Shown here one piece after another: positions 8,996 to 17,504 of a stretch of DNA of 64,000 nucleotides. A model generated the notes under the pieces. It worked only from the letters and a program-made list of their open reading frames with translations, was not told the origin of the DNA and searched no databases. Location of the stretch: the NCBI RefSeq assembly GCF_003259195.1, contig NZ_QJPK01000004.1, positions 1-64,000 of the forward strand. Direction: 5' to 3'. Source of the stretch: Paracoccus sediminilitoris. Lineage in GTDB: Bacteria > Pseudomonadota > Alphaproteobacteria > Rhodobacterales > Rhodobacteraceae. Made by a program: the position numbers and the translations under genes. Positions within the stretch are counted from its first letter, which is position 1; each line of letters opens with the position of its first letter.

Positions 8996-9730
8996 TCACG
9001 CCCGCGCCGCGTCCATGCGCGCGCGCATTTCCCGGATGGCACCCTCCAACCCCAGGAAGACGGATTCCGAGATCAAGAAATGGCCGATGTTCAGTTCCCT
9101 GATCTGCGGGATCGCGGCGATGGGGGCGACGGTGTCATAGGTCAGGCCATGGCCCGCATGCACCTCGAGGCCGAGGCTGTCGGCCAGTTCGGCACCCCGG
9201 CGCAGCGCGTCCAGTTCCACGTCGCGTTCGGCGTGGCGGCCTTCGGTATCCAGATCGCAATAGGCGCCGGTATGCAGTTCGACCACTGCCGCGCCGATGC
9301 GGGCGGCGGCTCGGATCTGGGCAGGTTCGTGGCCGATGAACAGCGAGACCCGGCAGCCCGCCTCGCGCAGCGGCGCGATATAGCCGGCCAGCGCATTGTC
9401 GTTGCCCGCGACATCAAGGCCACCTTCGGTCGTGCGTTCCTCGCGCTTTTCGGGGACGATGCAGACGGCATGCGGGCGGTGGCGCAGGGCGATGGCCTGC
9501 ATTTCCATTGTCGCGGCCATCTCGAAGTTCAGGGGCCGGGTCAGGTTGGCCATCAGCGCGTCGATGTCGGCGTCACTGATATGGCGGCGATCTTCGCGCA
9601 GATGGGCGGTGATGCCATCGGCGCCGGCTTGTTCGGCAATGCGGGCCGCGCGCAGGGGGTCGGGCCAGGGCGTGCCCCGGGCGTTCCGGATGGTGGCTAC
9701 GTGGTCGATATTGACGCCAAGGCGCAGCAT
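8996..9730 (-). CDS. pdxJ: Pyridoxine 5'-phosphate synthase
   Basis: TIM-barrel enzyme of the DXP-dependent vitamin B6 pathway, condensing 3-amino-2-oxopropyl phosphate with 1-deoxyxylulose 5-phosphate. It starts [20 protein letters not shown], the unmistakable PdxJ N-terminus, with [13 protein letters not shown], the CIVPEKREE box with its catalytic residues, ELHTGAYCD, and the C-terminal HAGHGLTYD and [10 protein letters not shown] phosphate-binding blocks. Length 244. The start is set by alignment with the family and by GGAGGATCCC before the ATG. The long open frame upstream is a shadow of ispE. It follows ispE by 29 bases. Confidence 0.97.
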   Translation of the reverse strand: MLRLGVNIDHVATIRNARGTPWPDPLRAARIAEQAGADGITAHLREDRRHISDADIDALMANLTRPLNFEMAATMEMQAIALRHRPHAVCIVPEKREERTTEGGLDVAGNDNALAGYIAPLREAGCRVSLFIGHEPAQIRAAARIGAAVVELHTGAYCDLDTEGRHAERDVELDALRRGAELADSLGLEVHAGHGLTYDTVAPIAAIPQIRELNIGHFLISESVFLGLEGAIREMRARMDAARA

Positions 9731-9759
9731 GGGATCCTCCGCAAGAGTTCGGGCGCAGT

Positions 9760-10596
9760 CTAGCGGGCCGGGGGCGGGGATGCCAGTTCGGTCGGCACCG
9801 CCCACCAGCCTTTGCGCCCAAGCGTCGCAGCGGCGGCTTCGGCGCGGGCTGCGCTGTCGAAGATGCCAAAACATGTGGCGCCCGACCCCGACATGCGGCT
9901 GAAGCCTGCCTCCAGACCGTCCAGCGCCTTCAGCACTTGCCCGATCACCGGGGCGACGGACATCGCCGGGGCCTGCAGGTCGTTGCGGGTGTCGCGCAGC
10001 CAAGCGATCAGTTCCCGCGCATCGGCGAAGGTCGGAATGGCAGGCAGGGGCGGATTGTCGCGTTTCGTCATGGCCGCAAAGATCTGAGGGGTCGGAATGG
10101 CGATGCCGGGATTGACCAGAACCAGGTGCAGCGCGGGAAGGTCGGCCAGCGGGGTGACGATCTGACCCACGCCCTGCATGCGCGCGGCCCGTGATCCGAT
10201 GCAGACCGGCACATCGGCGCCCAGTCTTTCGGGCGCATCGGGCAAGGGATGCCCCATCCGTGCCAGGCCACGCAGGACCGCCGCCGCGTCGGCCGAGCCG
10301 CCGCCGATGCCCGACGCCACCGGCAGGTTCTTGGTCAGCCGGATCGCCGCCTGCCCCCCTGCCATCCGTGCCGCGCGCAGGCACAGGTTGTCGTCCTCGA
10401 CCGCCAGTCCCCCTGCGAAGGGCCCATCGATGGACAGCGACAGCGGACCGGGCGTCAGCGCAATCCGGTCGCCCACCGCCGCAAAGCAGACCAACGAATC
10501 CAGCAGGTGATAGCCGTCATCCCGACGCCCCGTCACATGCAAGGCCAGGTTCAGCTTGGCCGGCGCATCGCCCCACAGCGGCGCGGCTGCGGTCAT
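9760..10596 (-). CDS. ispE: 4-diphosphocytidyl-2-C-methyl-D-erythritol kinase
   Basis: GHMP kinase that phosphorylates CDP-methylerythritol in the MEP isoprenoid pathway, which supplies ubiquinone side chains and other prenyl units. The N-terminal APAKLNLALHVTGRRDDGYH and the ATP loop LPVASGIGGGSADAAAVLRG are clear, as is the C-terminal RMSGSGATCFGIF. Length 278. The ATG overlaps the stop of the upstream TPR gene by 4 bases, so translation is likely coupled. The open frame before this ATG is a shadow of the TPR gene. Confidence 0.96.
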   Translation of the reverse strand: MTAAAPLWGDAPAKLNLALHVTGRRDDGYHLLDSLVCFAAVGDRIALTPGPLSLSIDGPFAGGLAVEDDNLCLRAARMAGGQAAIRLTKNLPVASGIGGGSADAAAVLRGLARMGHPLPDAPERLGADVPVCIGSRAARMQGVGQIVTPLADLPALHLVLVNPGIAIPTPQIFAAMTKRDNPPLPAIPTFADARELIAWLRDTRNDLQAPAMSVAPVIGQVLKALDGLEAGFSRMSGSGATCFGIFDSAARAEAAAATLGRKGWWAVPTELASPPPAR

Positions 10597-12434
10597 TCCG
10601 AGGCTTCGGTGGCGGGTTCCGGGACGTCGGGCTGGGGCAGCGGGGTTTCGGCATCCTTGCCTTCGTCCTCCAGCACCGCGGTCAGCCCGCGGTCCAGCTT
10701 GTCGCGGATGCGGTCCAGATCGACCTCGCCCGATCCGGCGGGGGCCAGCGACAGGGCACGCTTCCACTGGATCTGCGCCTCGCGCTTGCGGCCCACCATC
10801 CAATAGATGTCGCCTAGATGATCGTTCACCACCGGGTCCGACGCCATGGTGCCGATCGCCAGTTCCATCGGGGCCACCGCTTCCTCATACCGGCCAAGCC
10901 GGTAATAGGCCCAGGCCAGCGAATCCTGGATATAGCCGTCATCGGGCGACAGCTTGACGGCCTTTTCGATCATGGCCAGCGCACGGTCCAGGTTCTCGTT
11001 CCGGTCGATCCAGGAATAGCCCAGGTAATTCAGCAGGCTGGCCTGATCGGGGCGGATTTCCAGCGCGGCCAGCATGTCGGCCTCGGCGCGGTCGAACCGG
11101 CCCGCACGCTCCAGCGCGATGCCGCGGGCGTACAGCGGGAACCAGCGCACCTCGGCGGGCGCATCCTCCAGCAATTTCAGGGCCTTGTCATAGCTGGGGG
11201 TCGCTGCCTCATAGTTTTCCTTCTGGCGCATCACGTCGCCAAGCGCGATCCAGGCGGGCGCCATGTCGGGGTAGGCGGCGGTCAGGGCCAGCGCCGCCTT
11301 TTCCGCGGCATCGGTGCGGTCGGCACGCGCCAAGGCATCGATGCGCGACAGTTCGGCCTGCGGGCGCATCTGGCCCATGCGGCGGACGGTCTCGAATTCA
11401 TCCTCGGCCAGGTCGAATTGCTGACGTTCCTGCAGGAACTGGGCGACCATCAAATGCGCCTCGGGGTTGTCGGGGGCGATCCAGACGGCCAGCCGCGCAT
11501 GGATCAGCGACAGCGGCTCGGGATCGGCGCCACCCGACAGGGCGGATGCGAAGGACAGCAGCAGATGCGCGATGCCGTCCTTGGGGCCTTCAACCACGTC
11601 GAAGGCGATGGGTTCGTCATCCTGCAACTGCTGGCGCAGGGCGGCCAGCTGGGGTTCCTGATCGGCGCCGTTCAGGGTGTCCAGCAGGGCCAGCGCCTCG
11701 TCGCGACGATCCAGTTGGGCCAGGATCTGGACCTGCGACTGGATGCCCAGCAGATGGCCGTTCGCCTCGGAATCCTGCATCAGTGTGCTGGCGGCCTCGT
11801 AATCGCCGACCAGGGCGCGGGCCAGGGCCAGGTGATAGTTCACGATGGGCAGGATGTTGGCGTTCTGGCCCATCTCCTCGAAGGCTTCGATGGCGTCGGA
11901 GGCGCGGCCCGCGCCCAGCATTGCCCAGGCCCGGATGATGCCGTCCAGCAGATCGTCCTGCAGCGCGACGTCGGATTGCCGGTGTTCGTCGATGAAGGTG
12001 ATCAGCGCGTCCCATTCGCCATTGCGGACCAGCTTGGCGCGACGCACCAGCCCGGCCAGTTCGGTGTAATGGTCCTGTTCGATCAGGCTGTCCGACAACG
12101 CGACGGCCTTGTCCACATCGCCCGCCGAGGTCAGGGCGACCAACGCGCTGTCCTGCAGATAGGTATCAGAGGGGTCCTTGGCGGCGGCCTGCGCAAAATA
12201 CCGGGCGGCAGCGCGGAAATCATTGTCCACAGTCGCCAGACGAGCGGCCAGATAGGGGCCGGCCAAACCGGCGGTCAGCGGGGCCTTCGCGTCCGCTTCC
12301 TCATGCTGGGGACGGGCAGCCGGGCGCGTCTCGGTCTGTGCCCAGGCTGGCATGGCCAGACCGCCGGTCATCGACATCAGGACAGCGATCAGTGCCAGCC
12401 GCGAGGAAACCGGGCGAATTTTGGTCAGGGTCAC
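10593..12434 (-). CDS. Exported tetratricopeptide-repeat protein
   Basis: A 613-residue protein with an N-terminal signal peptide (cleavage probably after AMPAWA) and TPR-type helical pairs over most of its length. The most regular repeats are in the C-terminal third: the APAWIALGDVMRQKENYEAA, SLLNYLGYSWIDRNENLDRA and GYIQDSLAWAYYRLGRYEEA units. Such proteins are periplasmic or lipid-anchored scaffolds; no catalytic motif is visible. Alphaproteobacterial genomes often carry this protein next to ispE. The C-terminal tail is acidic. Partner proteins are unknown. Confidence 0.9.
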   Translation of the reverse strand: MTLTKIRPVSSRLALIAVLMSMTGGLAMPAWAQTETRPAARPQHEEADAKAPLTAGLAGPYLAARLATVDNDFRAAARYFAQAAAKDPSDTYLQDSALVALTSAGDVDKAVALSDSLIEQDHYTELAGLVRRAKLVRNGEWDALITFIDEHRQSDVALQDDLLDGIIRAWAMLGAGRASDAIEAFEEMGQNANILPIVNYHLALARALVGDYEAASTLMQDSEANGHLLGIQSQVQILAQLDRRDEALALLDTLNGADQEPQLAALRQQLQDDEPIAFDVVEGPKDGIAHLLLSFASALSGGADPEPLSLIHARLAVWIAPDNPEAHLMVAQFLQERQQFDLAEDEFETVRRMGQMRPQAELSRIDALARADRTDAAEKAALALTAAYPDMAPAWIALGDVMRQKENYEAATPSYDKALKLLEDAPAEVRWFPLYARGIALERAGRFDRAEADMLAALEIRPDQASLLNYLGYSWIDRNENLDRALAMIEKAVKLSPDDGYIQDSLAWAYYRLGRYEEAVAPMELAIGTMASDPVVNDHLGDIYWMVGRKREAQIQWKRALSLAPAGSGEVDLDRIRDKLDRGLTAVLEDEGKDAETPLPQPDVPEPATEASE

Positions 12435-12488
12435 GAAGGCGCCTTCCGGAAATCACATTTGCGTTTCCGCAAGCCTATCGGTCCGACA

Positions 12489-12506
12489 GGGGCGTCGCAA
12501 CGCCCC
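12489..12506 (-). terminator. Weak terminator-like hairpin after etfD
   Basis: GGGGCGT and ACGCCCC pair around a CGCA loop just downstream of the etfD stop, between etfD and the TPR gene. No T-run follows, so it may only slow polymerase or protect the mRNA end. Confidence 0.4.
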
Positions 12507-12522
12507 CGCCTTGAACTGTGCA

Positions 12523-14178
12523 TCACATGTTCGGGTAATTCGGCCCGTCGCCGCCCTGCGGGGTCGTCCAGACGATGTTCTGGCTAGGGTCCTTGATGTC
12601 GCAGGTCTTGCAGTGGACGCAGTTCTGAAAGTTGATGACAAAGCGCGGGCCATCGGCATCCTCCACCACCTCATAGACGCCTGCCGGGCAATACCGCTGC
12701 GCGGGTTCGGCATATTCCGGCAGGTTGATCGCGATTGGCACCGAGGGGTCGCGCAGCTTCAGGTGGCAAGGCTGGCTTTCCTCGTGGTTGGTAAAGCTGA
12801 AGGCGACGTTCGTCAGCCGGTCGAAGGACAGCTTACCATCCGGGCGCGGATAGTCGATCTTCGGGTAATCCTTGGCCTTGCCGGTGGCGGCGGCGTCGGT
12901 CTTGCCGTGCTTCCAGGTGCCAAAAGGGTTAAGACCGGTGACATTGGCGACCCACATGTCGATGCCGCCAAGCATCAGGCTGGCCGACAGGCCCAGGCGC
13001 GACCACATCGGCTTGACGTTGCGGACCTTCTTCAGGTCGGTGCCGATCACCCCGCCGCGCACGGCGCTGTCGTAATCCTCCAGCCGATCGCCTTCGCGGC
13101 CTGCTTTCAGGGCGGCGGCGGCGGCGTCTGCGGCCTCGATGCCCGAATGCATGGCGTTATGGTTGCCCTTGATGCGCGGCACGTTGACCATGCCCGCGCT
13201 GCAACCCAGCAGAACGCCACCGTCGAAGGACAGCTGCGGCAGCGACTGCCAGCCGCCCTCGCTGATGGCGCGCGCGCCATAGCTGATGCGCTTGCCGCCC
13301 TCCAGCAGCTCGGCCACCATCGGGTGGTGCTTGAAGCGCTGGAATTCCATGTAGGGATAGAGATGCGGGTTCTGATAGTTCAGGTGAACGACGAAGCCCA
13401 CCAGAACCTGGTTGTCCTCCATGTGATAGATGAAGCTGCCGCCGCCCGCGTTCTTGCCCAGGGGCCAGCCCATGGTGTGGATCACGCGGCCCTTTTGGAA
13501 CTTCTCGGGCGAGACCTCCCAGATCTCCTTCATGCCCAGGCCGAATTTCTGGGGGTCATGGCCGTCCGACAGGTTCAGCCGCGCCATGATGTCCTTGGCC
13601 AGCGATCCGCGCACACCTTCGGCGATGAAGACGTATTTGCCGTGCAGCTCCATCCCCGGCTCATAGCCGTCGCCGATGCTGCCATCGGGGTTGCGGCCGA
13701 ATTCGCCCGCAACCACGCCCTTGACGCGATCACCGTCCCAGACCACCTGGCTGGCGGCCATCCCGGGGAAGATCTCGACGCCCAATCCCTCGGCCTGTTC
13801 GGCCATCCAGCGGCAGACATTGCCCATGCTGACGATGTAGTTGCCGTGGTTCGACATCAGGGGCGGCATCGGCCAGTTCGGGACGCGCATCTGCCCGCCC
13901 TCGCCCAGCACGAAGAAATTGTCGTCGGTCACGGGCGTGTTCAGCGGCGCGCCCTTTTCCTGCCAGTCGGGGATCAGCCGCGCCAGGCCCGACGGGTCCA
14001 GCACCGCCCCCGACAGGATATGGGCGCCGACCTCGGAGCCCTTCTCCAGCACCACGACAGAGATCTCGGGGTCGATCTGCTTCAGGCGGATCGCAGCCGA
14101 AAGACCCGCAGGCCCCGCGCCAACGATCACGACATCGTATTCCATCGATTCGCGTTCGATCCCGGTCTGATCAGTCAT
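12523..14178 (-). CDS. etfD: Electron transfer flavoprotein-ubiquinone oxidoreductase
   Basis: Membrane-associated FAD/4Fe-4S enzyme that passes electrons from reduced ETF to ubiquinone, linking acyl-CoA dehydrogenases such as those at 502-2109 and 19344-21041 to the respiratory chain. The FAD-binding Rossmann motif is VVIVGAGPAGLSAAIRLKQ near the N-terminus. The C-terminal ferredoxin-like cluster uses the cysteines of RYCPAGVYEV and QNCVHCKTCDIKDPSQNI. Length 551 matches the family. The start is chosen at MTDQTGIERES; the 59 codons upstream are not conserved. A GGGAGG lies about 10 bases before the ATG. Confidence 0.96.
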   Translation of the reverse strand: MTDQTGIERESMEYDVVIVGAGPAGLSAAIRLKQIDPEISVVVLEKGSEVGAHILSGAVLDPSGLARLIPDWQEKGAPLNTPVTDDNFFVLGEGGQMRVPNWPMPPLMSNHGNYIVSMGNVCRWMAEQAEGLGVEIFPGMAASQVVWDGDRVKGVVAGEFGRNPDGSIGDGYEPGMELHGKYVFIAEGVRGSLAKDIMARLNLSDGHDPQKFGLGMKEIWEVSPEKFQKGRVIHTMGWPLGKNAGGGSFIYHMEDNQVLVGFVVHLNYQNPHLYPYMEFQRFKHHPMVAELLEGGKRISYGARAISEGGWQSLPQLSFDGGVLLGCSAGMVNVPRIKGNHNAMHSGIEAADAAAAALKAGREGDRLEDYDSAVRGGVIGTDLKKVRNVKPMWSRLGLSASLMLGGIDMWVANVTGLNPFGTWKHGKTDAAATGKAKDYPKIDYPRPDGKLSFDRLTNVAFSFTNHEESQPCHLKLRDPSVPIAINLPEYAEPAQRYCPAGVYEVVEDADGPRFVINFQNCVHCKTCDIKDPSQNIVWTTPQGGDGPNYPNM

Positions 14179-14343
14179 CCGCTGGTGCCCTCCCTGGCAA
14201 TCTGGCAGGGACAGGATTAGCGCGGCTTGCCGACAGGGGCAATCGTGACGCGGCGAAGTGATAGGCCTATTGCCGCCTGATTGGCCAAGCAGGCTTGCAT
14301 TGCTGTCGCTTTTGGGGTCACGATGCCTGCGAACAAGGTTCAG

Positions 14344-14371
14344 CGCCCCTGCCATCCGAATGGCGGGGGCG
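14344..14371 (+). promoter_or_regulatory. Terminator-like hairpin in the greA leader
   Basis: A 12-base-pair stem pairs 14344-14355 with 14360-14371 around a CCGA tetraloop. It contains one G-T pair and the rest are Watson-Crick. TTGCCTTAGGTTTT follows, and the greA start codon is 49 bases downstream. It lies in the divergent etfD/greA region, so it could be an attenuator for greA. It is not positioned as a terminator for any gene upstream on the plus strand, because there is none nearby. Confidence 0.6.
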
Positions 14372-14420
14372 TTGCCTTAGGTTTTGCACGGAAACCGCAT
14401 CCCATAAGGACAGGGCAGCG

Positions 14421-14891
14421 ATGGATAAGATACCGATGACCCGCAAGGGCTGTGAACGGCTCGAGCTTGAGATGGGCCACCTGAAATCCAAGGAACGTCC
14501 GGCCATCATTCGCGCCATCGCCGAGGCGCGCGAACATGGCGATCTGTCGGAAAACGCCGAATACCATGCAGCCCGCGAAAAGCAGGGCTTCATCGAGGGC
14601 CGCATCAAGGAACTGGAAGGCATCCTGTCGCGCGCCGAGGTCTTCGACCCCGCCAAGCTGTCGGGCAGCATCAAGTTCGGCGCCACGGTCGATCTGGTCG
14701 ACGAGGATACCGACGAGGAGCGCACTTACCAGATCGTCGGAGAGGCCGAGGCCGATATCGAGAATGGCCGCCTGAACGTCCGATCGCCCCTGGCCCGCGC
14801 CCTGATCGGCAAGGACGAGGGCGACAGCGTCGAGGTCGTGACCCCCGGCGGCCAGCGCAGCTACGAAATCATCGCGATCCGGTACGAGTGA
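14421..14891 (+). CDS. greA: Transcription elongation factor GreA
   Basis: Binds the RNA polymerase secondary channel and stimulates cleavage of backtracked transcripts. The N-terminal coiled coil carries [20 protein letters not shown] and the acidic tip [20 protein letters not shown] (Asp and Glu of the active tip). The C-terminal FKBP-like domain ends with [18 protein letters not shown] and [13 protein letters not shown]. Length 156. The start is fixed by MDKIPMT and an AAGGA about 10 bases upstream; the longer open frame runs back into non-coding sequence. A strong hairpin lies in its leader. Confidence 0.97.
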   Translation: MDKIPMTRKGCERLELEMGHLKSKERPAIIRAIAEAREHGDLSENAEYHAAREKQGFIEGRIKELEGILSRAEVFDPAKLSGSIKFGATVDLVDEDTDEERTYQIVGEAEADIENGRLNVRSPLARALIGKDEGDSVEVVTPGGQRSYEIIAIRYE

Positions 14892-14895
14892 CCCC

Positions 14896-15816
14896 ATGTC
14901 GGTGATTGCACGCATCTCAAGCCTGGCGACACGCGATCGCATCACCACCGTCGGCCTTGCGCTGACGGCGGGCTGGCTGTTCCTGGTGGCCCTGTTCTGG
15001 CTGCTGGCCCCCGGCGGCGAAGGGTCGGCCGGCGGCATCGCGCGCCTGGTGTCCACGGTGGGCGTCGTATTGCCCGTCGCGCTGGTCTGGATGGGGGTTT
15101 CCCTGGCGCGTCAGGTCGCGATCCTGCGCGCCGAGGCCGATGAACTGCGTACGCGCCTGAACCGTATGCGCGGCACGCCCGAGCCGGTCGGCGATACCGC
15201 CGAACCCGCGCCCGCCCGTGATCGCAAGCCCGCCCCCCTCGCGTCGGCTGCAAGGCCCGCGGCCCTGCCGACGCGACCGCGCCCCACGGCGCCCGAACCG
15301 GCATCCGCCCGTGCCGAAACCCGCGCGGATGCACCATCCGGCCAAGCCGTGGATTCCATCACGCTGATCCGGGCGCTGAACTTCCCCGACGGCCCCGAGG
15401 ATCAGGACGCCATCGACGCCCTGCGCCTGGCGCTGAAGGACCCTGCCAATTCGCGGGTCCTGCGGTCGGCGCAAGACGTGGTCACGCTGCTGGCGGGGCG
15501 CGATGTCTATATGGACAACCTGCCCCCCGAACCCGCCCGCCCCGAGGTCTGGCGCCGCTTCGCCGCCGGGGAACGCGGCAGCGCGGTCGCTGCCCTGGGC
15601 GGTATCGACGATCCCGAGGCCATGGAGATCGCCGTCGGCATGCTGGAACAGGACGAGATCTTCCGCGACACGGCGCATCACTTCCTGCGCCATTTCGACG
15701 GCCTGATCGGTCGCGTCGTGCCGGATCTGGACGACATGCAGATCTCGGTCCTGGCCGACAGCCGCTCGGCGCGGGCCTTCATGCTGCTGGGGCGCGTGTC
15801 GGGGATCTTCGGCTAG
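14896..15816 (+). CDS. Conserved two-helix membrane protein of unknown function
   Basis: A 306-residue protein not assigned to a named family here. Two membrane helices lie at about residues 18-38 and 50-70, followed by a short coiled coil (QVAILRAEADELRTRLNRMR). A long Pro/Ala/Arg-rich linker to about residue 150 comes next, then a compact C-terminal domain (VDSITLIRALNFPDGPEDQD to the end). The layout suggests a membrane-anchored cytoplasmic domain. It starts 4 bases after greA and is probably cotranscribed. Its stop shares CTAG with the stop of the convergent GNAT gene. Confidence 0.8.
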   Translation: MSVIARISSLATRDRITTVGLALTAGWLFLVALFWLLAPGGEGSAGGIARLVSTVGVVLPVALVWMGVSLARQVAILRAEADELRTRLNRMRGTPEPVGDTAEPAPARDRKPAPLASAARPAALPTRPRPTAPEPASARAETRADAPSGQAVDSITLIRALNFPDGPEDQDAIDALRLALKDPANSRVLRSAQDVVTLLAGRDVYMDNLPPEPARPEVWRRFAAGERGSAVAALGGIDDPEAMEIAVGMLEQDEIFRDTAHHFLRHFDGLIGRVVPDLDDMQISVLADSRSARAFMLLGRVSGIFG

Positions 15817-16340
15817 GGGGCGATGTCGCGGTGCAGCACATGGACCTGCCCCCACCAGGGCAGGCCATAGCGCCCGCGACATTCCAGCCCAAAGCCAAGC
15901 GCCCGATAGAAATCAAGCGCGCCGGGGTTCGACGACCGGACCTCGGCGCGCAGACCCGCAAAGCCGCCCTGCCCTGCCAGCGCCAGTGCGCCTTGCACCA
16001 GCGCCCGCCCCAGGCCCATGCGCCGGTCGATCACGGTGATGCCGTCGATCACCAGGTCGCCCGTCGGTGGCGCAGGCCGATAGAGCCAGTCGCGCCATCC
16101 CCCGTCCTGCCGCCAAAAGCCGCCCTGCGCATCGCGCAGTCCCATCACCCCCAGCACCCGGTCCCGCCCGTCCAGCGCGACCAGCCCGCGCGTCGGATCA
16201 TACCCGCCCCGCCCCGTCAGGTGCCCGCCGAAATGCCCTCCGAAATGCTCACGCCACAGCCGCGCCGCCTCGGGCAAGGCCTGTGGCGGGATCGGGCCCA
16301 GAATGCGGGCCGGTTCGGCTTGCCATGGGTTGCGCGTCAT
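15813..16340 (-). CDS. GNAT family N-acetyltransferase
   Basis: A 175-residue acetyltransferase. The acetyl-CoA-binding region is seen in ITVIDRRMGLGRALVQGALA, a variant of the R/Q-x-x-G-x-G/A motif, with the downstream RSSNPGALDFYRALGF block (motif B, helix ending in F-Y-x-x-L-G-F) typical of GNATs. The substrate is unknown. The start MTRNPWQAEP is chosen because the open frame upstream of it would cross azlC. It is divergent from azlC with only 40 bases between start codons. Confidence 0.8.
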   Translation of the reverse strand: MTRNPWQAEPARILGPIPPQALPEAARLWREHFGGHFGGHLTGRGGYDPTRGLVALDGRDRVLGVMGLRDAQGGFWRQDGGWRDWLYRPAPPTGDLVIDGITVIDRRMGLGRALVQGALALAGQGGFAGLRAEVRSSNPGALDFYRALGFGLECRGRYGLPWWGQVHVLHRDIAP

Positions 16341-16380
16341 GCAAGCAAGGTGCCGCGAACAGCGACCAGACGAAAGTGCC

Positions 16381-17172
16381 ATGTCACCCACGCCCCATCC
16401 CCGGCCCGACAATGGGCAAGCGCCCGCCGACGCGACCTCGGCCAAGGCACTGGCGCGCAGCCCAAGGGCCGCGTTTCTGCACGGCGTGACGCAATCCCTG
16501 CCCTTTCTGGTCGTCATCCTGCCATTCGCGGTGCTGTTCGGTGTCGTCGCCACCGAGGCCGGCCTGAACATTGCGCAAGTGATGGGATTTTCGGTGCTGG
16601 TCCTTGCGGGCGCCTCGCAGTTCACGGCGGTGCAGCTTTTGTCCGACAATGCGCCGACCATCGTCATCCTTCTGTCGGCATTGGCCGTGAACCTGCGGAT
16701 GGCGATGTATTCGGCATCCCTGCTGCCTTGGCTGCGCGAGGCGACGGCGCGTCAGAAGGCTTGGGTCTCTTATGTGCTGATCGACCAGACCTATGCGCTG
16801 TCGATCCAGCATTACGAACGGCATCCCGGGCTGAGCATGCGCCAGAAACTGGCCTATTTCGCCGGAACGGCGCTGGTCCTATGCGCGCCCTGGATGGCGG
16901 GGACATGGGCAGGTGCGGCGCTTGGCGACATGATCCCGGAAGATATCGCGCTTGATTTCGCGCTGCCCATCACCTTCCTGGCGATGATCGCGCCGATGCT
17001 GCGGACGGTGGCGCATCTGGCGGCCTGTTTCGTGGCCATCCTGGCGGCGCTGCTGCTGGCGGGGCTGCCTTCGGGGCTGGGGCTGCTGATCGCGGCGCCC
17101 CTGGGGATGGCGACCGGCGCCATCATCGAGGCGCGCACCGAAGCGCGCGCGACACGTCAGGCGGGGCAATGA
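16381..17172 (+). CDS. azlC: Branched-chain amino acid exporter, large subunit AzlC
   Basis: Inner-membrane protein of 263 residues with about seven hydrophobic helices. The AzlC signature includes GVTQSLPFLVVILPFAVLFG, the AGASQFTAVQLL segment, and NLRMAMYSASLLPWLREA. Together with the small AzlD subunit it forms an exporter for branched-chain amino acids and some analogues, as shown for BrnFE/AzlCD relatives. The start at 16381 lacks a strong ribosome site, but an earlier start would overlap the GNAT gene. The stop overlaps the azlD start. Confidence 0.9.
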   Translation: MSPTPHPRPDNGQAPADATSAKALARSPRAAFLHGVTQSLPFLVVILPFAVLFGVVATEAGLNIAQVMGFSVLVLAGASQFTAVQLLSDNAPTIVILLSALAVNLRMAMYSASLLPWLREATARQKAWVSYVLIDQTYALSIQHYERHPGLSMRQKLAYFAGTALVLCAPWMAGTWAGAALGDMIPEDIALDFALPITFLAMIAPMLRTVAHLAACFVAILAALLLAGLPSGLGLLIAAPLGMATGAIIEARTEARATRQAGQ

Positions 17173-17504
17173 CCATGCAGGCTTCGGCATTTCAGATCTG
17201 GCTGATCATCATCCTGCTGGGCATCGGGACATACCTGCTGCGCTGGTCGTTCCTAGGCGCCTTGGGCAATCGTGAACTGCCCGGATGGGTGATGCGGATG
17301 CTGCGCTATACGCCAGTTTCGGTCCTGCCCGCACTGGTCGCACCGCTGGTCGTCTGGCCCGCGGCGACAAACGGCGAAACCGACCCGTCGCGCATCGCGG
17401 CAGCGGCGGCCACCGTGGCGGTTGGGGTCATGACGAAGAACGTGATGCTGTCGATCGTGGCCGGGGCGATCACGCTCTTCGGGATGCTTTACGTCCTGGG
17501 ATAA
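17169..17504 (+). CDS. azlD: Branched-chain amino acid exporter, small subunit AzlD
   Basis: A 111-residue protein with three to four membrane helices. It carries LLGIGTYLLRWSFLGALG and MLRYTPVSVLPALVAPLVVW, the conserved AzlD segments, and a final hydrophobic helix. It overlaps azlC by 4 bases, as expected for coupled subunits. Its last 16 bases overlap the end of the convergent lipoprotein gene on the minus strand. Confidence 0.9.
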   Translation: MTMQASAFQIWLIIILLGIGTYLLRWSFLGALGNRELPGWVMRMLRYTPVSVLPALVAPLVVWPAATNGETDPSRIAAAAATVAVGVMTKNVMLSIVAGAITLFGMLYVLG

